This document shows positions 1 through 8,611 of a stretch of 49,463 bases of DNA, in pieces. This DNA comes from CAYWKS01 sp964458935 (GTDB lineage Bacteria > Planctomycetota > Phycisphaerae > Phycisphaerales > Zrk34): assembly GCA_964458935.1 (NCBI GenBank), contig CAYWKS010000020.1, forward strand, positions 1-49,463. Direction: 5' to 3'. The translations under genes and the position numbers were made by a program. The notes below the pieces were generated by a model that worked only from the letters and a program-made list of their open reading frames with translations, was not told where the DNA came from and did not search any database. Positions within the stretch are counted from its first letter, which is position 1. Each line of letters begins with the position of its first letter.

Positions 1-504
1 GCGCTGGCCCCGTCCGAGCGGGATCATCGAGGCGTTGGCCTTGATGCCGGCCTGCAGCGGCTCCTTGACGGGCTGGCGCGCGGCGATCCCGGGCGCGATC
101 AGGTCGACCTTGCGGGTGGTGGTCGTCTCGACGGGCCCGCGGCCGTCGATCGGCTGGCCGAGCGGGTTCACCACGCGGCCGAGCAACGCCTCGCCCGCGG
201 GCACCTCGAGCAGCCGGCCCGTCGTGCGGACGGTGTCGCCCTCGGTGATCTTCAGGTAGTCGCCGAACAGCACGACGCCGATCGTGTCCTCCTCGAGGTT
301 CATCGCCTGGCCCATGACGGTCTGGCCGTCCTCGGTCTGGAACTCGAGCAGCTCGGCGGCCATGCAATTGCTCAGGCCCGACACGCGGGCGATGCCGTCG
401 CCGACCTCGAGCACCTTGCCGACCTCACTGACCTCGAGCTGGGCGCCGTAGCTGGCGATCTCGTTCTGGATGACGCTGGTGATTTCGTCGGTGCGGATCT
501 TCAT
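1..504 (-). CDS. atpA: F1 ATP synthase subunit alpha, N-terminal part
   Basis: Only the first 168 codons are present; the frame stays open past base 1. The product is the non-catalytic, nucleotide-binding alpha subunit of the F1 head. The visible part starts MKIRTDEITSV and contains the beta-barrel motif VGDGIARVSGL, followed by the LLGRVVNPLGQPIDG segment that leads into the nucleotide-binding domain. The P-loop lies beyond the window. The ATG at 504 follows GGAAAG at good spacing. It is the last visible gene of an atpZ-I-B-E-F-H-A run on the minus strand, 100 nt after atpH. Identification is secure; completeness cannot be judged. Confidence 0.96.
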   Translation of the reverse strand, partial: MKIRTDEITSVIQNEIASYGAQLEVSEVGKVLEVGDGIARVSGLSNCMAAELLEFQTEDGQTVMGQAMNLEEDTIGVVLFGDYLKITEGDTVRTTGRLLEVPAGEALLGRVVNPLGQPIDGRGPVETTTTRKVDLIAPGIAARQPVKEPLQAGIKANASMIPLGRGQR

Positions 505-604
505 GTTCTTTCCGTTTCTGCCGCCGAGGCGCCCGGCGGGCCAAGACGCCGGGCCGCTCGCGTTGTTACTCTTCGCCTCGGCGCTGGTCGGCGCCTCGCG
601 GTGG

Positions 605-1228
605 TTAACCTTCCTCCACGATCGCGTCGACGCCCGCCCGCACGGCTTGCCGGCCCCGGTCCAGCAGGCGTTCGCGGAGCTTGCGGAGCTGGGTGACGAC
701 CGAGGCGTCGATGAGCTGGTCGCCGACGCGGACCTTCAGGCCCCCGATCATCGACTCGTCGACGTGGGGATGGACGATCGCCTTGCGCCCGACCATCGCG
801 CCGATCCGGTCGGCGATGCGGTCGATCTGGCCCTGCGCCAGCGGGGCCGCCGCGTAGACCTCGACATCGATCTCGCCGCGTTCGGCCTTGACGATCTGCG
901 CGTAGGCGAGGGCGATGCCGGGCAACTGGTCGAGGCGATCCTTGTCGTTGAGCACCTGGAGCAGCCGGTAGGTCAGGTCGCCGGCCCGGTCCCGGAAAAG
1001 GTTGGCGATGCTGGCGGCGCGGTGGCCGGCGCTGATCGCCGCATCGGTCAGCAGCGTCCGCAGCTTCGGGTGGTCGCGCATCAGGTCGACGACCTGGTTC
1101 AACTCGTCCTGGAGGTCCGGCACGGCCGACCCGCCGGCCTGCACGGCGAGGTTGTACGCCGAGCGGGCGTACACCTGCGCGACGGCGCCGGCGGCTTGGA
1201 CGGGATTGTCTGCGGTGCTGTGGTGCAT
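605..1228 (-). CDS. atpH: F1 ATP synthase subunit delta
   Basis: 207 residues, slightly longer than the usual 175-185. Delta forms part of the peripheral stalk, joining the b subunits to the top of the alpha3beta3 head. The N-terminal helical bundle shows VAQVYARSAYNLAVQAG, the family's usual Y-A-x-A-L-type start. The C-terminal half has the typical VGRKAIVHPHVDESMIGGLKVRVGD stretch, here interrupted for length: the key part is the D-x-S-x-I-G-G-x-x-x-R-x-G-D pattern. The ATG at 1228 has only a weak upstream GAG. The gene follows atpF by 56 nt and precedes atpA, the standard order. Confidence 0.94.
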   Translation of the reverse strand: MHHSTADNPVQAAGAVAQVYARSAYNLAVQAGGSAVPDLQDELNQVVDLMRDHPKLRTLLTDAAISAGHRAASIANLFRDRAGDLTYRLLQVLNDKDRLDQLPGIALAYAQIVKAERGEIDVEVYAAAPLAQGQIDRIADRIGAMVGRKAIVHPHVDESMIGGLKVRVGDQLIDASVVTQLRKLRERLLDRGRQAVRAGVDAIVEEG

Positions 1229-1284
1229 GGTTTGGCAACTCGGCGTCCCTCGATCGGCGGTGCGCCGCGATCGAGGCTGAACCG

Positions 1285-1926
1285 TCAGCCGGCCCGGGTC
1301 CGGTCCATCTCCTGAAGCGACTCGTCGATGAGCCGCTGGGTGTCATCGGGGGTGACCTGCCGCTGGAGGATCTTGGCGGCCACGGCGGTGGCCAGTTCCG
1401 CCGAGTGGGCGTACAGGTCGGTCAGCGCCTGCTGCTTGGCCCGGTCGATGTCCTGCGTGGCGCGGTCGCGCAACTGCTGGACCTCCGATTCGGTGTCGGT
1501 CTTGAGCTTGGCCCGCAGTTGTTCGGCATCGGTCCGCGCCTGCTCGATCATCTGACGGCTCTCGGCCTGGGCCTCGGCCAGGCGCTGCTTGTACTCCTCC
1601 AGTGCCCGCCTGGCGTCGGCGTTGGCCTTCTCGGCCTGTTCGAGGTCGTCGCGGATCTTCCCCTCGCGCGCCCGCAGGCCTTCGAGGATCTGCGGCCAGA
1701 CGAACTTGCCCAGCACGAACACCACGGCGAAGAAGATCAGGATGTTCCAGACCGCGGCGCCCAGGTCGACCGACAGCAGCGGCGGGGCGTCGTGGCCGGC
1801 CCCGTGCCCGGCATCGCCGGCGTGCGTGGTCGCCTCCCCGGCGGGGTGCGCGTCGTCGTCAGCGCCGAGCGCCGGGCCGGCGAACATCAACGTCATCAGC
1901 AGTGCGCTGCAAGTGAGTATGCGCAT
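1285..1926 (-). CDS. atpF: FO ATP synthase subunit b, with signal-peptide-like N-terminus
   Basis: 213 residues from the ATG at 1926, chosen because GGGAG precedes it and because an earlier start at 1989 would run into atpE. The b subunit is the membrane-anchored peripheral stalk of FO. Residues 1-22 look like a cleavable signal peptide (MRILTCSALLMTLMFAGPALG), followed by an acidic, His-rich linker. The single membrane segment is AAVWNILIFFAVVFVLGKFVW, and the rest is a long charged coiled coil. A signal-like extension ahead of the anchor helix is not found in E. coli AtpF; I recall similar ones in some planctomycetes but cannot verify this. Confidence 0.94.
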   Translation of the reverse strand: MRILTCSALLMTLMFAGPALGADDDAHPAGEATTHAGDAGHGAGHDAPPLLSVDLGAAVWNILIFFAVVFVLGKFVWPQILEGLRAREGKIRDDLEQAEKANADARRALEEYKQRLAEAQAESRQMIEQARTDAEQLRAKLKTDTESEVQQLRDRATQDIDRAKQQALTDLYAHSAELATAVAAKILQRQVTPDDTQRLIDESLQEMDRTRAG

Positions 1927-1972
1927 CAGAGAACTCCCAAGGCGCGGCGGAGGACACGCGACGACGCGTCGA

Positions 1973-2227
1973 TCAGCCGGCGATGACAAGCATGAGCACC
2001 AGCGCGATCACGGTCACGCCTTCGATCAGCGCCGCGGCGATAATCATGTTGGTGCCGATGCGGCCGCCGGCCTCGGGCTGGCGGGCGATCGACTGCACGG
2101 CCGATTCGCCGATGCGGCCGATGCCCAGCGCCGCGCCGATGATGATCAGGCCCATGCCCAGGCCGATGCCCATGGTGTCCAGACCCAGCGTTTCCTGGGC
2201 GAGGGTGACGAGCGAGTGAATAAACAT
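1973..2227 (-). CDS. atpE: FO ATP synthase subunit c
   Basis: 84 residues forming the two-helix hairpin of the rotor ring. Helix 1 carries the Gly pattern GIGLGMG (residues 20-26), the polar loop is RQPE (49-52), and helix 2 carries the ion-binding Glu69 in ALIEGVTVIALV. Glu69 is followed by Gly rather than Ser-Thr, and there is no Gln partner in helix 1, so a proton rather than a sodium ring is the better inference. AAAGGAG lies 9 nt before the ATG at 2227, one of the strongest ribosome binding sites in the operon, fitting the high copy number of c. Confidence 0.97.
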   Translation of the reverse strand: MFIHSLVTLAQETLGLDTMGIGLGMGLIIIGAALGIGRIGESAVQSIARQPEAGGRIGTNMIIAAALIEGVTVIALVLMLVIAG

Positions 2228-2326
2228 GCCAGATAGCTCCTTTACGCGGTGTGATGCTTCAAGCGGTCGGTTCGTCGCGGGCGTGGGGTGTGCTTGCCCA
2301 TCGCCCGGGTGTTACGCGTGGTCGGT

Positions 2327-3337
2327 TCAAGCGGCCCCGATGGCGCCGGTCTCGCCGTGGTGCGCCTCGTGGGCCAGGTCCTCGTGAGGTTCGTCGTGCT
2401 CGTGCTCATCGTGGACGGCGGTCTGCGCCACGAAGATCACGGTCAGGAACGTGAAGATGAACGCCTGCAGCATGGCGATGAACAGCTCGAGCAGTGTCAG
2501 CGCCGCCCCGCCGAGCAGCACCGCCACGCCCACGCCGTAGCCCAGGCCCTGGCTGACCTCGCCGGCGGCGTGGATCAACCCGATAAACACGGCGATGACC
2601 AGGTGGCCGGCCATCATCGTGCCGAACAGTCGCATGGCCAGCACGGTGCTCTTGATCACCAGGCCCATCCATTCCAGCGCGAAGAGCATGGGCCCGAGCA
2701 GCAGCTTGTTGACGACCCCTTCCCAGCCCAGGGGGTTGAAGTGGTTGAGGAAGGGCTTGAGCCCCGTCTCGCGGATGCCGACGAACACCACCATCACGAA
2801 CGAGCACAGCGCCAGCATGCCGTTGAGCGCGAGGTTGCTCGTCGCCGTGCCGCCCCAGTGCGAGAGGTGCGGATCGCCGGTGATCACCCGGAGGAGCGGG
2901 CCGAACGGCACCAGCCCCAGCAGGTTGGCGAACAGGATGAGGAAGAACACCGACCAGATGTACTTGATGTAGCGGTCGGTGAGGTGGCCGAGATTGGGCC
3001 GGGCGACCTCTTCGCGGACGAACACGGCCAGCGTCTCGAACAGTTGTGCGAGTGTGCCCCGGGTCTGCAGGGCATCGACGCTCTTCTCGCCGCCCGACTT
3101 CACGCGGCGCGCGGCGTACCCGAACGCCAGGATGACGAACAGCCCCGCGACGGCGGTCATGAACATGTGGTTGGTGAGGTAGAAGCTGTACACGCCGTCG
3201 TGGATGCCGAAGAACGGCACGTCGGTGCCGTCGGCGGCGACACGCAGGGTGAACAGCGGGTCGGCGTGCAGCCGGTGGGGCAGCACGTGGCTGAGCGGGT
3301 CGGAGGCGGCGCAGGTCGTCGTGGACAGGCTCAGCAC
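2327..3337 (-). CDS. atpB: FO ATP synthase subunit a
   Basis: 336 residues with five or six membrane helices, forming the proton half-channels against the c-ring. The essential Arg is R236 in LAMRLFGTMMAGH, and the final helix carries ELFIAMLQAFIFTFLTVIF with the conserved Gln. Residues from about 309 on form a His/Glu/Asp-rich tail (HDEHEHDEPHED) that most homologues lack. The start is GTG at 3337, preceded by GGAGG at 8-nt spacing. It overlaps the end of the upstream AtpI-like gene by 7 nt, suggesting translational coupling. Confidence 0.96.
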   Translation of the reverse strand: MLSLSTTTCAASDPLSHVLPHRLHADPLFTLRVAADGTDVPFFGIHDGVYSFYLTNHMFMTAVAGLFVILAFGYAARRVKSGGEKSVDALQTRGTLAQLFETLAVFVREEVARPNLGHLTDRYIKYIWSVFFLILFANLLGLVPFGPLLRVITGDPHLSHWGGTATSNLALNGMLALCSFVMVVFVGIRETGLKPFLNHFNPLGWEGVVNKLLLGPMLFALEWMGLVIKSTVLAMRLFGTMMAGHLVIAVFIGLIHAAGEVSQGLGYGVGVAVLLGGAALTLLELFIAMLQAFIFTFLTVIFVAQTAVHDEHEHDEPHEDLAHEAHHGETGAIGAA

Positions 3338-3795
3338 GTCGCGTCCTCCATGCCGCCGCGGGCGCCGTCGATCGCCGGCTCATGCAGGAAACGCACGACG
3401 AACATCACCTCGGTGACGAGCATGAGCAGATACCAGCCGATGGTCCAACCGGCGACGGCCTGCTGGTCGAGGGCGAGGATCAGGACCAGGGCGGCGGCGC
3501 CGCCGAGGGTCAGGCCCAACCGCACGAGCATGCCGATCATCGCGCCCTGGACCATGCCCTCCTTGCATGATCCGACGCGCCACCATAGCGGCAGCAGGAA
3601 CCCGAGGCTGGCGACCAGGCATACCCCCGAGGTCGCGAGCATGGTCGGGTACATCGCCCATGCCGCCAACCCGTAGCCCGCGAGCAGGGCGAGCGTGGCG
3701 GCCGCGATCGCCACACCGACGCACCATACGCTGGCGACGATGCCGATGCTGCGGATCAGCGGGAAGCCGGGTGTTGTCGGTGAGGCGGCGTTCAT
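3331..3795 (-). CDS. AtpI-like four-helix membrane protein of the ATP synthase operon
   Basis: 154 residues with four hydrophobic segments, roughly at 16-37, 42-70, 83-107 and 115-136. Sequence identity to named families is not obvious to me. Size, topology and position directly before atpB match the poorly conserved AtpI (UncI) proteins, which assist c-ring assembly or Mg2+ supply. Its stop codon lies inside the start of atpB, so expression is coupled. Function is inferred from position and topology, not from a motif. Confidence 0.75.
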   Translation of the reverse strand: MNAASPTTPGFPLIRSIGIVASVWCVGVAIAAATLALLAGYGLAAWAMYPTMLATSGVCLVASLGFLLPLWWRVGSCKEGMVQGAMIGMLVRLGLTLGGAAALVLILALDQQAVAGWTIGWYLLMLVTEVMFVVRFLHEPAIDGARGGMEDATC

Positions 3796-3823
3796 GGACG
3801 GATGGGCGCTTTCTCTATGGCTG

Positions 3824-4033
3824 TCAACGGTCCTGGGACCGCGCGAGCTTGATCAGGTTGTACATGCCGCCGGCGAAGCCGACGAGCGACCCGACGACCA
3901 GCGCCCACGGCTCGGTGCCCAGCCACTGATCGACCAGGTATCCGATCAGCGTCATGACGAGCACGGCTCCGGCGAACTCGACTCCCGTGCCGACCAGCCG
4001 CCAGGCGCCTTGTTGATTCGGCCTGGGCGTCAT
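3824..4033 (-). CDS. AtpZ/AtpI-family small membrane protein
   Basis: 69 residues with two membrane helices: AGAVLVMTLIGYLVDQWLG and ALVVGSLVGFAGGMYNLIKLA. The G-Y-x-x-D-x-x-L-G-T and G-x-x-x-G-x-x-N-x-x-K patterns are typical of the AtpZ/AtpI family (putative F1FO-associated Ca2+/Mg2+ transporter or assembly factor). It is the first gene of the ATP synthase operon, with GGAGG a few bases before the ATG at 4033. The next gene begins 28 nt downstream. Confidence 0.85.
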   Translation of the reverse strand: MTPRPNQQGAWRLVGTGVEFAGAVLVMTLIGYLVDQWLGTEPWALVVGSLVGFAGGMYNLIKLARSQDR

Positions 4034-4055
4034 GGAGCCTCCGGGCCGCGTGGCG

Positions 4056-4099
4056 GTGTTGCTCTTGCAACACGCCTGCCTGTCAGCGGTTGCAGGCAG
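4056..4099 (-). promoter_or_regulatory. Two adjacent perfect hairpins in the atp operon leader
   Basis: Two hairpins lie between the predicted start site near 4165 and the first start codon at 4033. One pairs 4076-4082 with 4093-4099 (CTGCCTG/CAGGCAG). The other pairs 4056-4062 with 4067-4073 (GTGTTGC/GCAACAC) around a TCTT tetraloop. They are separated by only 2 nt. They could stabilise the long operon mRNA or regulate its leader; no role is demonstrated. Confidence 0.5.
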
Positions 4100-4171
4100 T
4101 CACGTCTGCCGGCCGGCCGCGTCGGCGCCGCGGAGGGCGGCCGCGTCCGTCGCGGGCTGACCGGGGCCGGT

Positions 4172-4200
4172 AGATTAGAGCCCTGCGGTAACAGTGTCAA
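4172..4200 (-). promoter_or_regulatory. Promoter of the ATP synthase operon
   Basis: On the minus strand a perfect -35 TTGACA (4195-4200) is followed at 17 nt by TAATCT (4172-4177), or at 15 nt by TCTAAT (4174-4179). Transcription would start near 4165, giving a leader of about 130 nt. It is the best sigma70-type -35 match I found in the window. Confidence 0.6.
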
Positions 4201-4329
4201 CGCCGATGGCCGATCGGGCCGACGTCTGGCGGGCCCGGGCGGCGGGGCGCACCCGGCGGGTTGGTCGCCCATCGGGCGTGACGGTTGCAGGTCCACAACG
4301 CCGGGTCCTTTGCGTTAGGATGCTCATCG

Positions 4330-4345
4330 CGCGATCGCGATCGCG
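4330..4345. repeat. 16-bp perfect palindrome ahead of the GH15 gene
   Basis: CGCGATCGCGATCGCG reads the same on both strands and contains two overlapping copies of the octamer GCGATCGC. It ends where the GAAAGG ribosome binding site of the GH15 gene begins, so it would lie in the 5' UTR or at the operator position. It could be a regulator site or an mRNA hairpin over the initiation region. Confidence 0.4.
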
Positions 4346-4356
4346 AAAGGACCCCC

Positions 4357-6549
4357 ATGCCCCGCGATATCCCCGTCGGCAACGGCCAGATGCTGGTCTG
4401 CTTCGATCAGCAGTACCAGATCCGTGACGTGTACTACCCGCACGTCGGCCGGGAGAACCACACGGGCGCGGGGGGCTTCCGATTCGGCGTCTACGCGGAC
4501 CTGCCGCGCAAGAAGGCCCGGGACCGCCGCAAGCGGCGATGCGCCTGGACCTCGGACGGCTGGCAGATCGACCTGGGCTACCAGACCGACACGCTGACCA
4601 CGGACGTGCGGATGCGTCACGAGGACATGGCGCTGAGCATGCAGTGCCACGACGTGGTCGACTTCCACCGCAACGTGCTCGTCCGTCGGATGACCTTGAC
4701 CAATGAGCACCACGCGCCCCGCGATGCGCACATCTATCACCACAACGATTTCCACATCTTCGGCACCAAGGTCGGCGACACCGCCTACTACGACCCGAAG
4801 CTCCGCATGGTCGTGCACTACCGCGAGAACCGCTACTTCATGGTCGGCTTCTACAGCGAGGGCGAGCTGCGGCTCGACGAGTACGCGACGGGCAACTCGG
4901 GCTTCGGCGGGGCGGAGGGGACCTGGCGCGACGCCGAGGACGGCGAGCTCGGCGGCAACGCCATCGCCCAGGGCGCGGTCGACTCGACGATCGGCATCCG
5001 GCTGCCCCTGGCCGCGGCCGGCCAGGCCGACGACCACGCCACCGTCTACCTGGTCCTGGGCATCGGCGCCAGCCATCAGGACCTCGTCGCCCTGCACCGA
5101 TTCCTGCATCGCGAAGGCCCGCAGGGCGTCATCGACCGGACCAGCGCCTATTGGCGGATGTGGTGCTGGTCGCTGGACGTGGACTTCGACGGGCTGGACG
5201 AGGACGTGGTCGATCTGTACCGCCGCTCGCTGCTGATCCTGCGGACGCAGATCGACAACAACGGCGCGATCATCGCGGCCAACGACTCGGACATCATGCA
5301 GTTCTCCCGGGACACGTACAGCTACATGTGGCCGCGTGACGGGGCGCTGGTCGCCAACGCGCTCGACTCGGCGGGCTACCCGCACGTGACACGGCGTTTC
5401 TATCGGCTGTGCGCCGAGCTGATCAGCGAGGGCGGGTACTTCCTGCACAAGTACAACCCCGATGGCAGCCCCGCGTCGAGCTGGCACCCCTGGGTCGTCG
5501 CCGGCCGCAGCCAGTTGCCCATCCAGGAAGACGAGACGGCGCTGGTGCTGTGGGCGCTGTGGCAGCACTTCTACCGCTACCGCGACATCGAGTTCGTGCG
5601 GCCGCTGTGGATGCGGCTGATCGAGCCGGCCGCGGAGTTCATGGCCCGCTTCCGCGACCCGGTGACGCGGCTGCCCCTGCCGACGTATGACCTCTGGGAA
5701 GAGCGCTGGGGGGTCCACGCGTTCACCGTGGCCAGCGTCTACGCGGGGTTGACGGCGGCGGCGAACTTCGCGGTGTGCTTTGGCGATCGTATCCGCGCCG
5801 GGCGGTACCGCCAGGCGGCCGCCGAGGTCCGGGAGGCCTTCTGCGCGCACATGTGGTGCGACCAGCGCGAACGCTTCCTCCGCCGCGTCGAGCCGCTGGA
5901 CACCGGGCGGATCGGTCGGCTCATCGAGTTCGCCGCCTCCGGCCGCGACCCGGCGACCGCCAACGGCTGGGCCGACGATACCGTCGAGATGTACCGCGAC
6001 GAGGTGATCGACAGCTCGCTGTTCGGCATCTACAAGTTCCGCCTGCTCGACGTCCACGACGAGCGGGTGACCCGGACGATGCAGGCGGTGGCGGAGCGGC
6101 TATGGGTGAAGACGCCGGTCGGCGGGGTCGCCCGCTACGAACAGGACCACTACCACCAGGTGACCGACAACACCCGCGACGTGCCGGGCAACCCGTGGTT
6201 CATCTGCACGTTGTGGCTGGCCGACTGGCACATCGCCCGCGCCCGCAGTGTCGACGACCTCGCGCAGGCGCTGCCGATCTTCCGGTGGGTCGCCAATCAC
6301 AAGCTGCCCTCGGGCTGCTTGGCCGAGCAGGTGCACCCGCAGACCAACGCGCCGCTGAGCGTCTCGCCGCTGACCTGGTCGCACGCGACGATGGTCGGCT
6401 GCGTGATCGACTACCTGGACCGGCGCGCGGCGTTGTCCGGGGGCTCGCCCGAAAGCGGGCGGCGGCATCGGCTGGCGTCGCGCGGGCCCACCCGCGTCGG
6501 CGACCACCTCGTCCTCGAACCCTACCACGCGCGACGCGCCGACGAATAG
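4357..6549 (+). CDS. GH15-family glucoamylase-like glycoside hydrolase
   Basis: 730 residues from the ATG at 4357, chosen because GAAAGG lies 6 nt upstream; an in-frame ATG at 4285 has no such site. GH15 enzymes release glucose from the non-reducing ends of alpha-glucans or cleave trehalose. The N-terminal beta-sandwich begins VGNGQMLVCFDQQYQIRDVYYP. The (alpha/alpha)6 barrel shows TYSYMWPRDGALVANAL and TYDLWEERWGVHAFT, where Glu in LWEER is the usual general acid. The C-terminal half has HYHQVTDNTRDVPGNPWF. No signal peptide is seen, so it probably acts on cytoplasmic glycogen or maltodextrin. It lies 19 nt before the debranching enzyme gene, so the two probably form one transcript. Substrate (glucan or trehalose) cannot be settled from sequence. 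Confidence 0.9.
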   Translation: MPRDIPVGNGQMLVCFDQQYQIRDVYYPHVGRENHTGAGGFRFGVYADLPRKKARDRRKRRCAWTSDGWQIDLGYQTDTLTTDVRMRHEDMALSMQCHDVVDFHRNVLVRRMTLTNEHHAPRDAHIYHHNDFHIFGTKVGDTAYYDPKLRMVVHYRENRYFMVGFYSEGELRLDEYATGNSGFGGAEGTWRDAEDGELGGNAIAQGAVDSTIGIRLPLAAAGQADDHATVYLVLGIGASHQDLVALHRFLHREGPQGVIDRTSAYWRMWCWSLDVDFDGLDEDVVDLYRRSLLILRTQIDNNGAIIAANDSDIMQFSRDTYSYMWPRDGALVANALDSAGYPHVTRRFYRLCAELISEGGYFLHKYNPDGSPASSWHPWVVAGRSQLPIQEDETALVLWALWQHFYRYRDIEFVRPLWMRLIEPAAEFMARFRDPVTRLPLPTYDLWEERWGVHAFTVASVYAGLTAAANFAVCFGDRIRAGRYRQAAAEVREAFCAHMWCDQRERFLRRVEPLDTGRIGRLIEFAASGRDPATANGWADDTVEMYRDEVIDSSLFGIYKFRLLDVHDERVTRTMQAVAERLWVKTPVGGVARYEQDHYHQVTDNTRDVPGNPWFICTLWLADWHIARARSVDDLAQALPIFRWVANHKLPSGCLAEQVHPQTNAPLSVSPLTWSHATMVGCVIDYLDRRAALSGGSPESGRRHRLASRGPTRVGDHLVLEPYHARRADE

Positions 6550-6568
6550 CAACCTTGGGCCCACACGG

Positions 6569-8608
6569 ATGTACGCGAGAACCATGATCATGACACCTAC
6601 CACGGTCGAACCCGCCCACAGCGTCGAGATGCGACCCGGCTCGCCGCCCCCGCTGGACTCGGAATGGCTGCTGGCCAACGGCACCGGCGCGTTCGCGATG
6701 GGCACGCCCATCGGGTGCAACACCCGGCGGTACCACGGCCTGCTCATCGCCGCGGCGAACCCACCCCTCGAACGCATCAACACCCTCAACCGCGTGGCCG
6801 AGACCATCCGCTTCGACGGCCAGCGGCGCGAGCTGGGCGCTCACGAGTTCGCGGGCGATGGGGGGCCGTTGTTCCACCCGCACGGCTGGCGTCACCTCAT
6901 GCGCTTCGACAAGGACCACGAAGTCCGCTGGTCGTATCGCGTGGGGTCCATCGGGCTGGTCAAGACGCTGCGGCTGGTCTGGAAGCGGCAACTGGCCGTG
7001 CTGCGATACGACGTGAGCTTCGATCCGCAGCAGGGCGAGCCGGCGCCCGATCGGCTGACGCTGGCGGTGCAGCCGTTCCTTGCCATGCGCGACTTCCACG
7101 CCCTTTGCCGGGCCTACGACCGCCAGCCGAGGCTCGCCGACCTCCAGGGCGCCAGGCTCCGGTTGGCCACCGCCGGCGCGCCGGACTTCCACCTCGCCGC
7201 CGATCGCGGGCGTTTCCTCCACGCGGAGGACTGGTGGCACAACTTCTACTACCGGTTCGACGCGGCCCGCCACCAGGATGCGGTCGAGTCGCTGTTCACG
7301 CCGGGCCGCTTCGAGCACACCTTCGACCCGGAGCACTACGCGCCGCTGACGCTTGCGTTCGGTCTCGAACCGATCGACTGGGGCGACATCGGCTCCGACG
7401 ACGGTCGGGTCGATCATCGCCGGGCGATCGCCCGCGCGGTCGCCGAACAGGCCGACGCCGACGAGGCGGTGGTCGCCACCGCGCTGGCGACCGATGACTT
7501 CGTGGTCGATCGCACGGTGGACGACCGGCCCTCGACAACGATCATCGCCGGCTACCCCTGGTTCAGCGATTGGGGCCGCGATACCATGATCTCGTTGCCC
7601 GGGTGCCTGCTGTGCACCCATCGCTTCAACGAAGCGCGCCAGGCGCTGTTCACGTTCGCCCGCCACGTCAACGACGGCTTGATCCCCAACCGCTTCGACG
7701 ACTACGGCGGCGACCCCCACTACAACACCGTGGATGCATCGCTGTGGTTCGTCCACGCCGCGCTGGAGTACGTGCGGCACAGCGGCGATGACGCGGCGTG
7801 GGATGACCTGCTCGCCGCGGCCTGCGTGCGGGTGCTCGACGCCTACGCCTCGGGCACCCGCTTCAACATCGGCGCCGATGGCGATGGGCTGATCACCGCG
7901 GGCGACGCGACGACGCAACTGACCTGGATGGACGCGGCGCGCGACGGGGTGGTCTTCACGCCCCGACACGGCAAGGCCGTCGAGATCAACGCGCTGTGGT
8001 ACAACGCCCTGGCCGGGTGCGCCGAGCGGTTCGACGGTGAGGCGGCGGAGCGTTGCCGGCAGCGAGCCGGCCGCGTCAAACGCGCCTTTGCCAGGACCTT
8101 CTGGGACGACGAACTGGGTTATTGTCTCGACCACGTCCACGCCGCGGGCGTCGATCGATCGTTGCGGCCGAACCAGGTGCTGGCCTGCTCGCTGCCGTAT
8201 TCCCCGCTGCCGGCGACGAAGCAGAAGAAGCTCTTGCAGGTGGTGCGTGCAAAGTTGCTGACGCCGATGGGGCTGCGCACCCTGCCGCCGGACGACCCGC
8301 ACTACCACCCCCGATACCACGGCAGCATGTTCGAGCGTGACGAGGCCTATCACCAGGGCACCGTGTGGGGATGGCTGATGGGCCCGTTCGTCGAAGGTTG
8401 GCTGCGGGCGCACAAGTTCTCTGGCAAGTCGCGGCGCGAAGCGGGGCAGTTCGTGGCGCCCTTGCTCGAACGCCTGGAGGGTGACGGGCTGGGCCAGTTG
8501 CACGAGATCTTTGATGCCGACGAACCGCACAGCCCGCGCGGGTGCCCGGCGCAGGCGTGGAGCGTGGCGGAACTGCTCCGCGTGGTGCTGCTCGTCAGGT
8601 CGAAGTAG
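6569..8608 (+). CDS. Glycogen debranching enzyme (amylo-alpha-1,6-glucosidase type)
   Basis: Up to 679 residues. The N-terminal domain opens with the family's SEWLLANGTGAFAMGTPIG and NTRRYHGLLIA signatures. The C-terminal (alpha/alpha)6 domain contains YPWFSDWGRDTMISLPG, LTWMDA and YHQGTVWGWLMGPFVEG, as in GH133-like archaeal/bacterial debranching enzymes. It would remove alpha-1,6 branch stubs of glycogen, working with the GH15 enzyme upstream and the GT3 glycogen synthase 4 kb downstream. The start is ambiguous: ATGs at 6569, 6587 and 6593 are all in frame and none has a clear Shine-Dalgarno sequence, consistent with coupling to the preceding gene. The end lies 3 nt from the convergent PilZ gene. 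Confidence 0.92.
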   Translation: MYARTMIMTPTTVEPAHSVEMRPGSPPPLDSEWLLANGTGAFAMGTPIGCNTRRYHGLLIAAANPPLERINTLNRVAETIRFDGQRRELGAHEFAGDGGPLFHPHGWRHLMRFDKDHEVRWSYRVGSIGLVKTLRLVWKRQLAVLRYDVSFDPQQGEPAPDRLTLAVQPFLAMRDFHALCRAYDRQPRLADLQGARLRLATAGAPDFHLAADRGRFLHAEDWWHNFYYRFDAARHQDAVESLFTPGRFEHTFDPEHYAPLTLAFGLEPIDWGDIGSDDGRVDHRRAIARAVAEQADADEAVVATALATDDFVVDRTVDDRPSTTIIAGYPWFSDWGRDTMISLPGCLLCTHRFNEARQALFTFARHVNDGLIPNRFDDYGGDPHYNTVDASLWFVHAALEYVRHSGDDAAWDDLLAAACVRVLDAYASGTRFNIGADGDGLITAGDATTQLTWMDAARDGVVFTPRHGKAVEINALWYNALAGCAERFDGEAAERCRQRAGRVKRAFARTFWDDELGYCLDHVHAAGVDRSLRPNQVLACSLPYSPLPATKQKKLLQVVRAKLLTPMGLRTLPPDDPHYHPRYHGSMFERDEAYHQGTVWGWLMGPFVEGWLRAHKFSGKSRREAGQFVAPLLERLEGDGLGQLHEIFDADEPHSPRGCPAQAWSVAELLRVVLLVRSK

Positions 8609-8611
8609 GGC

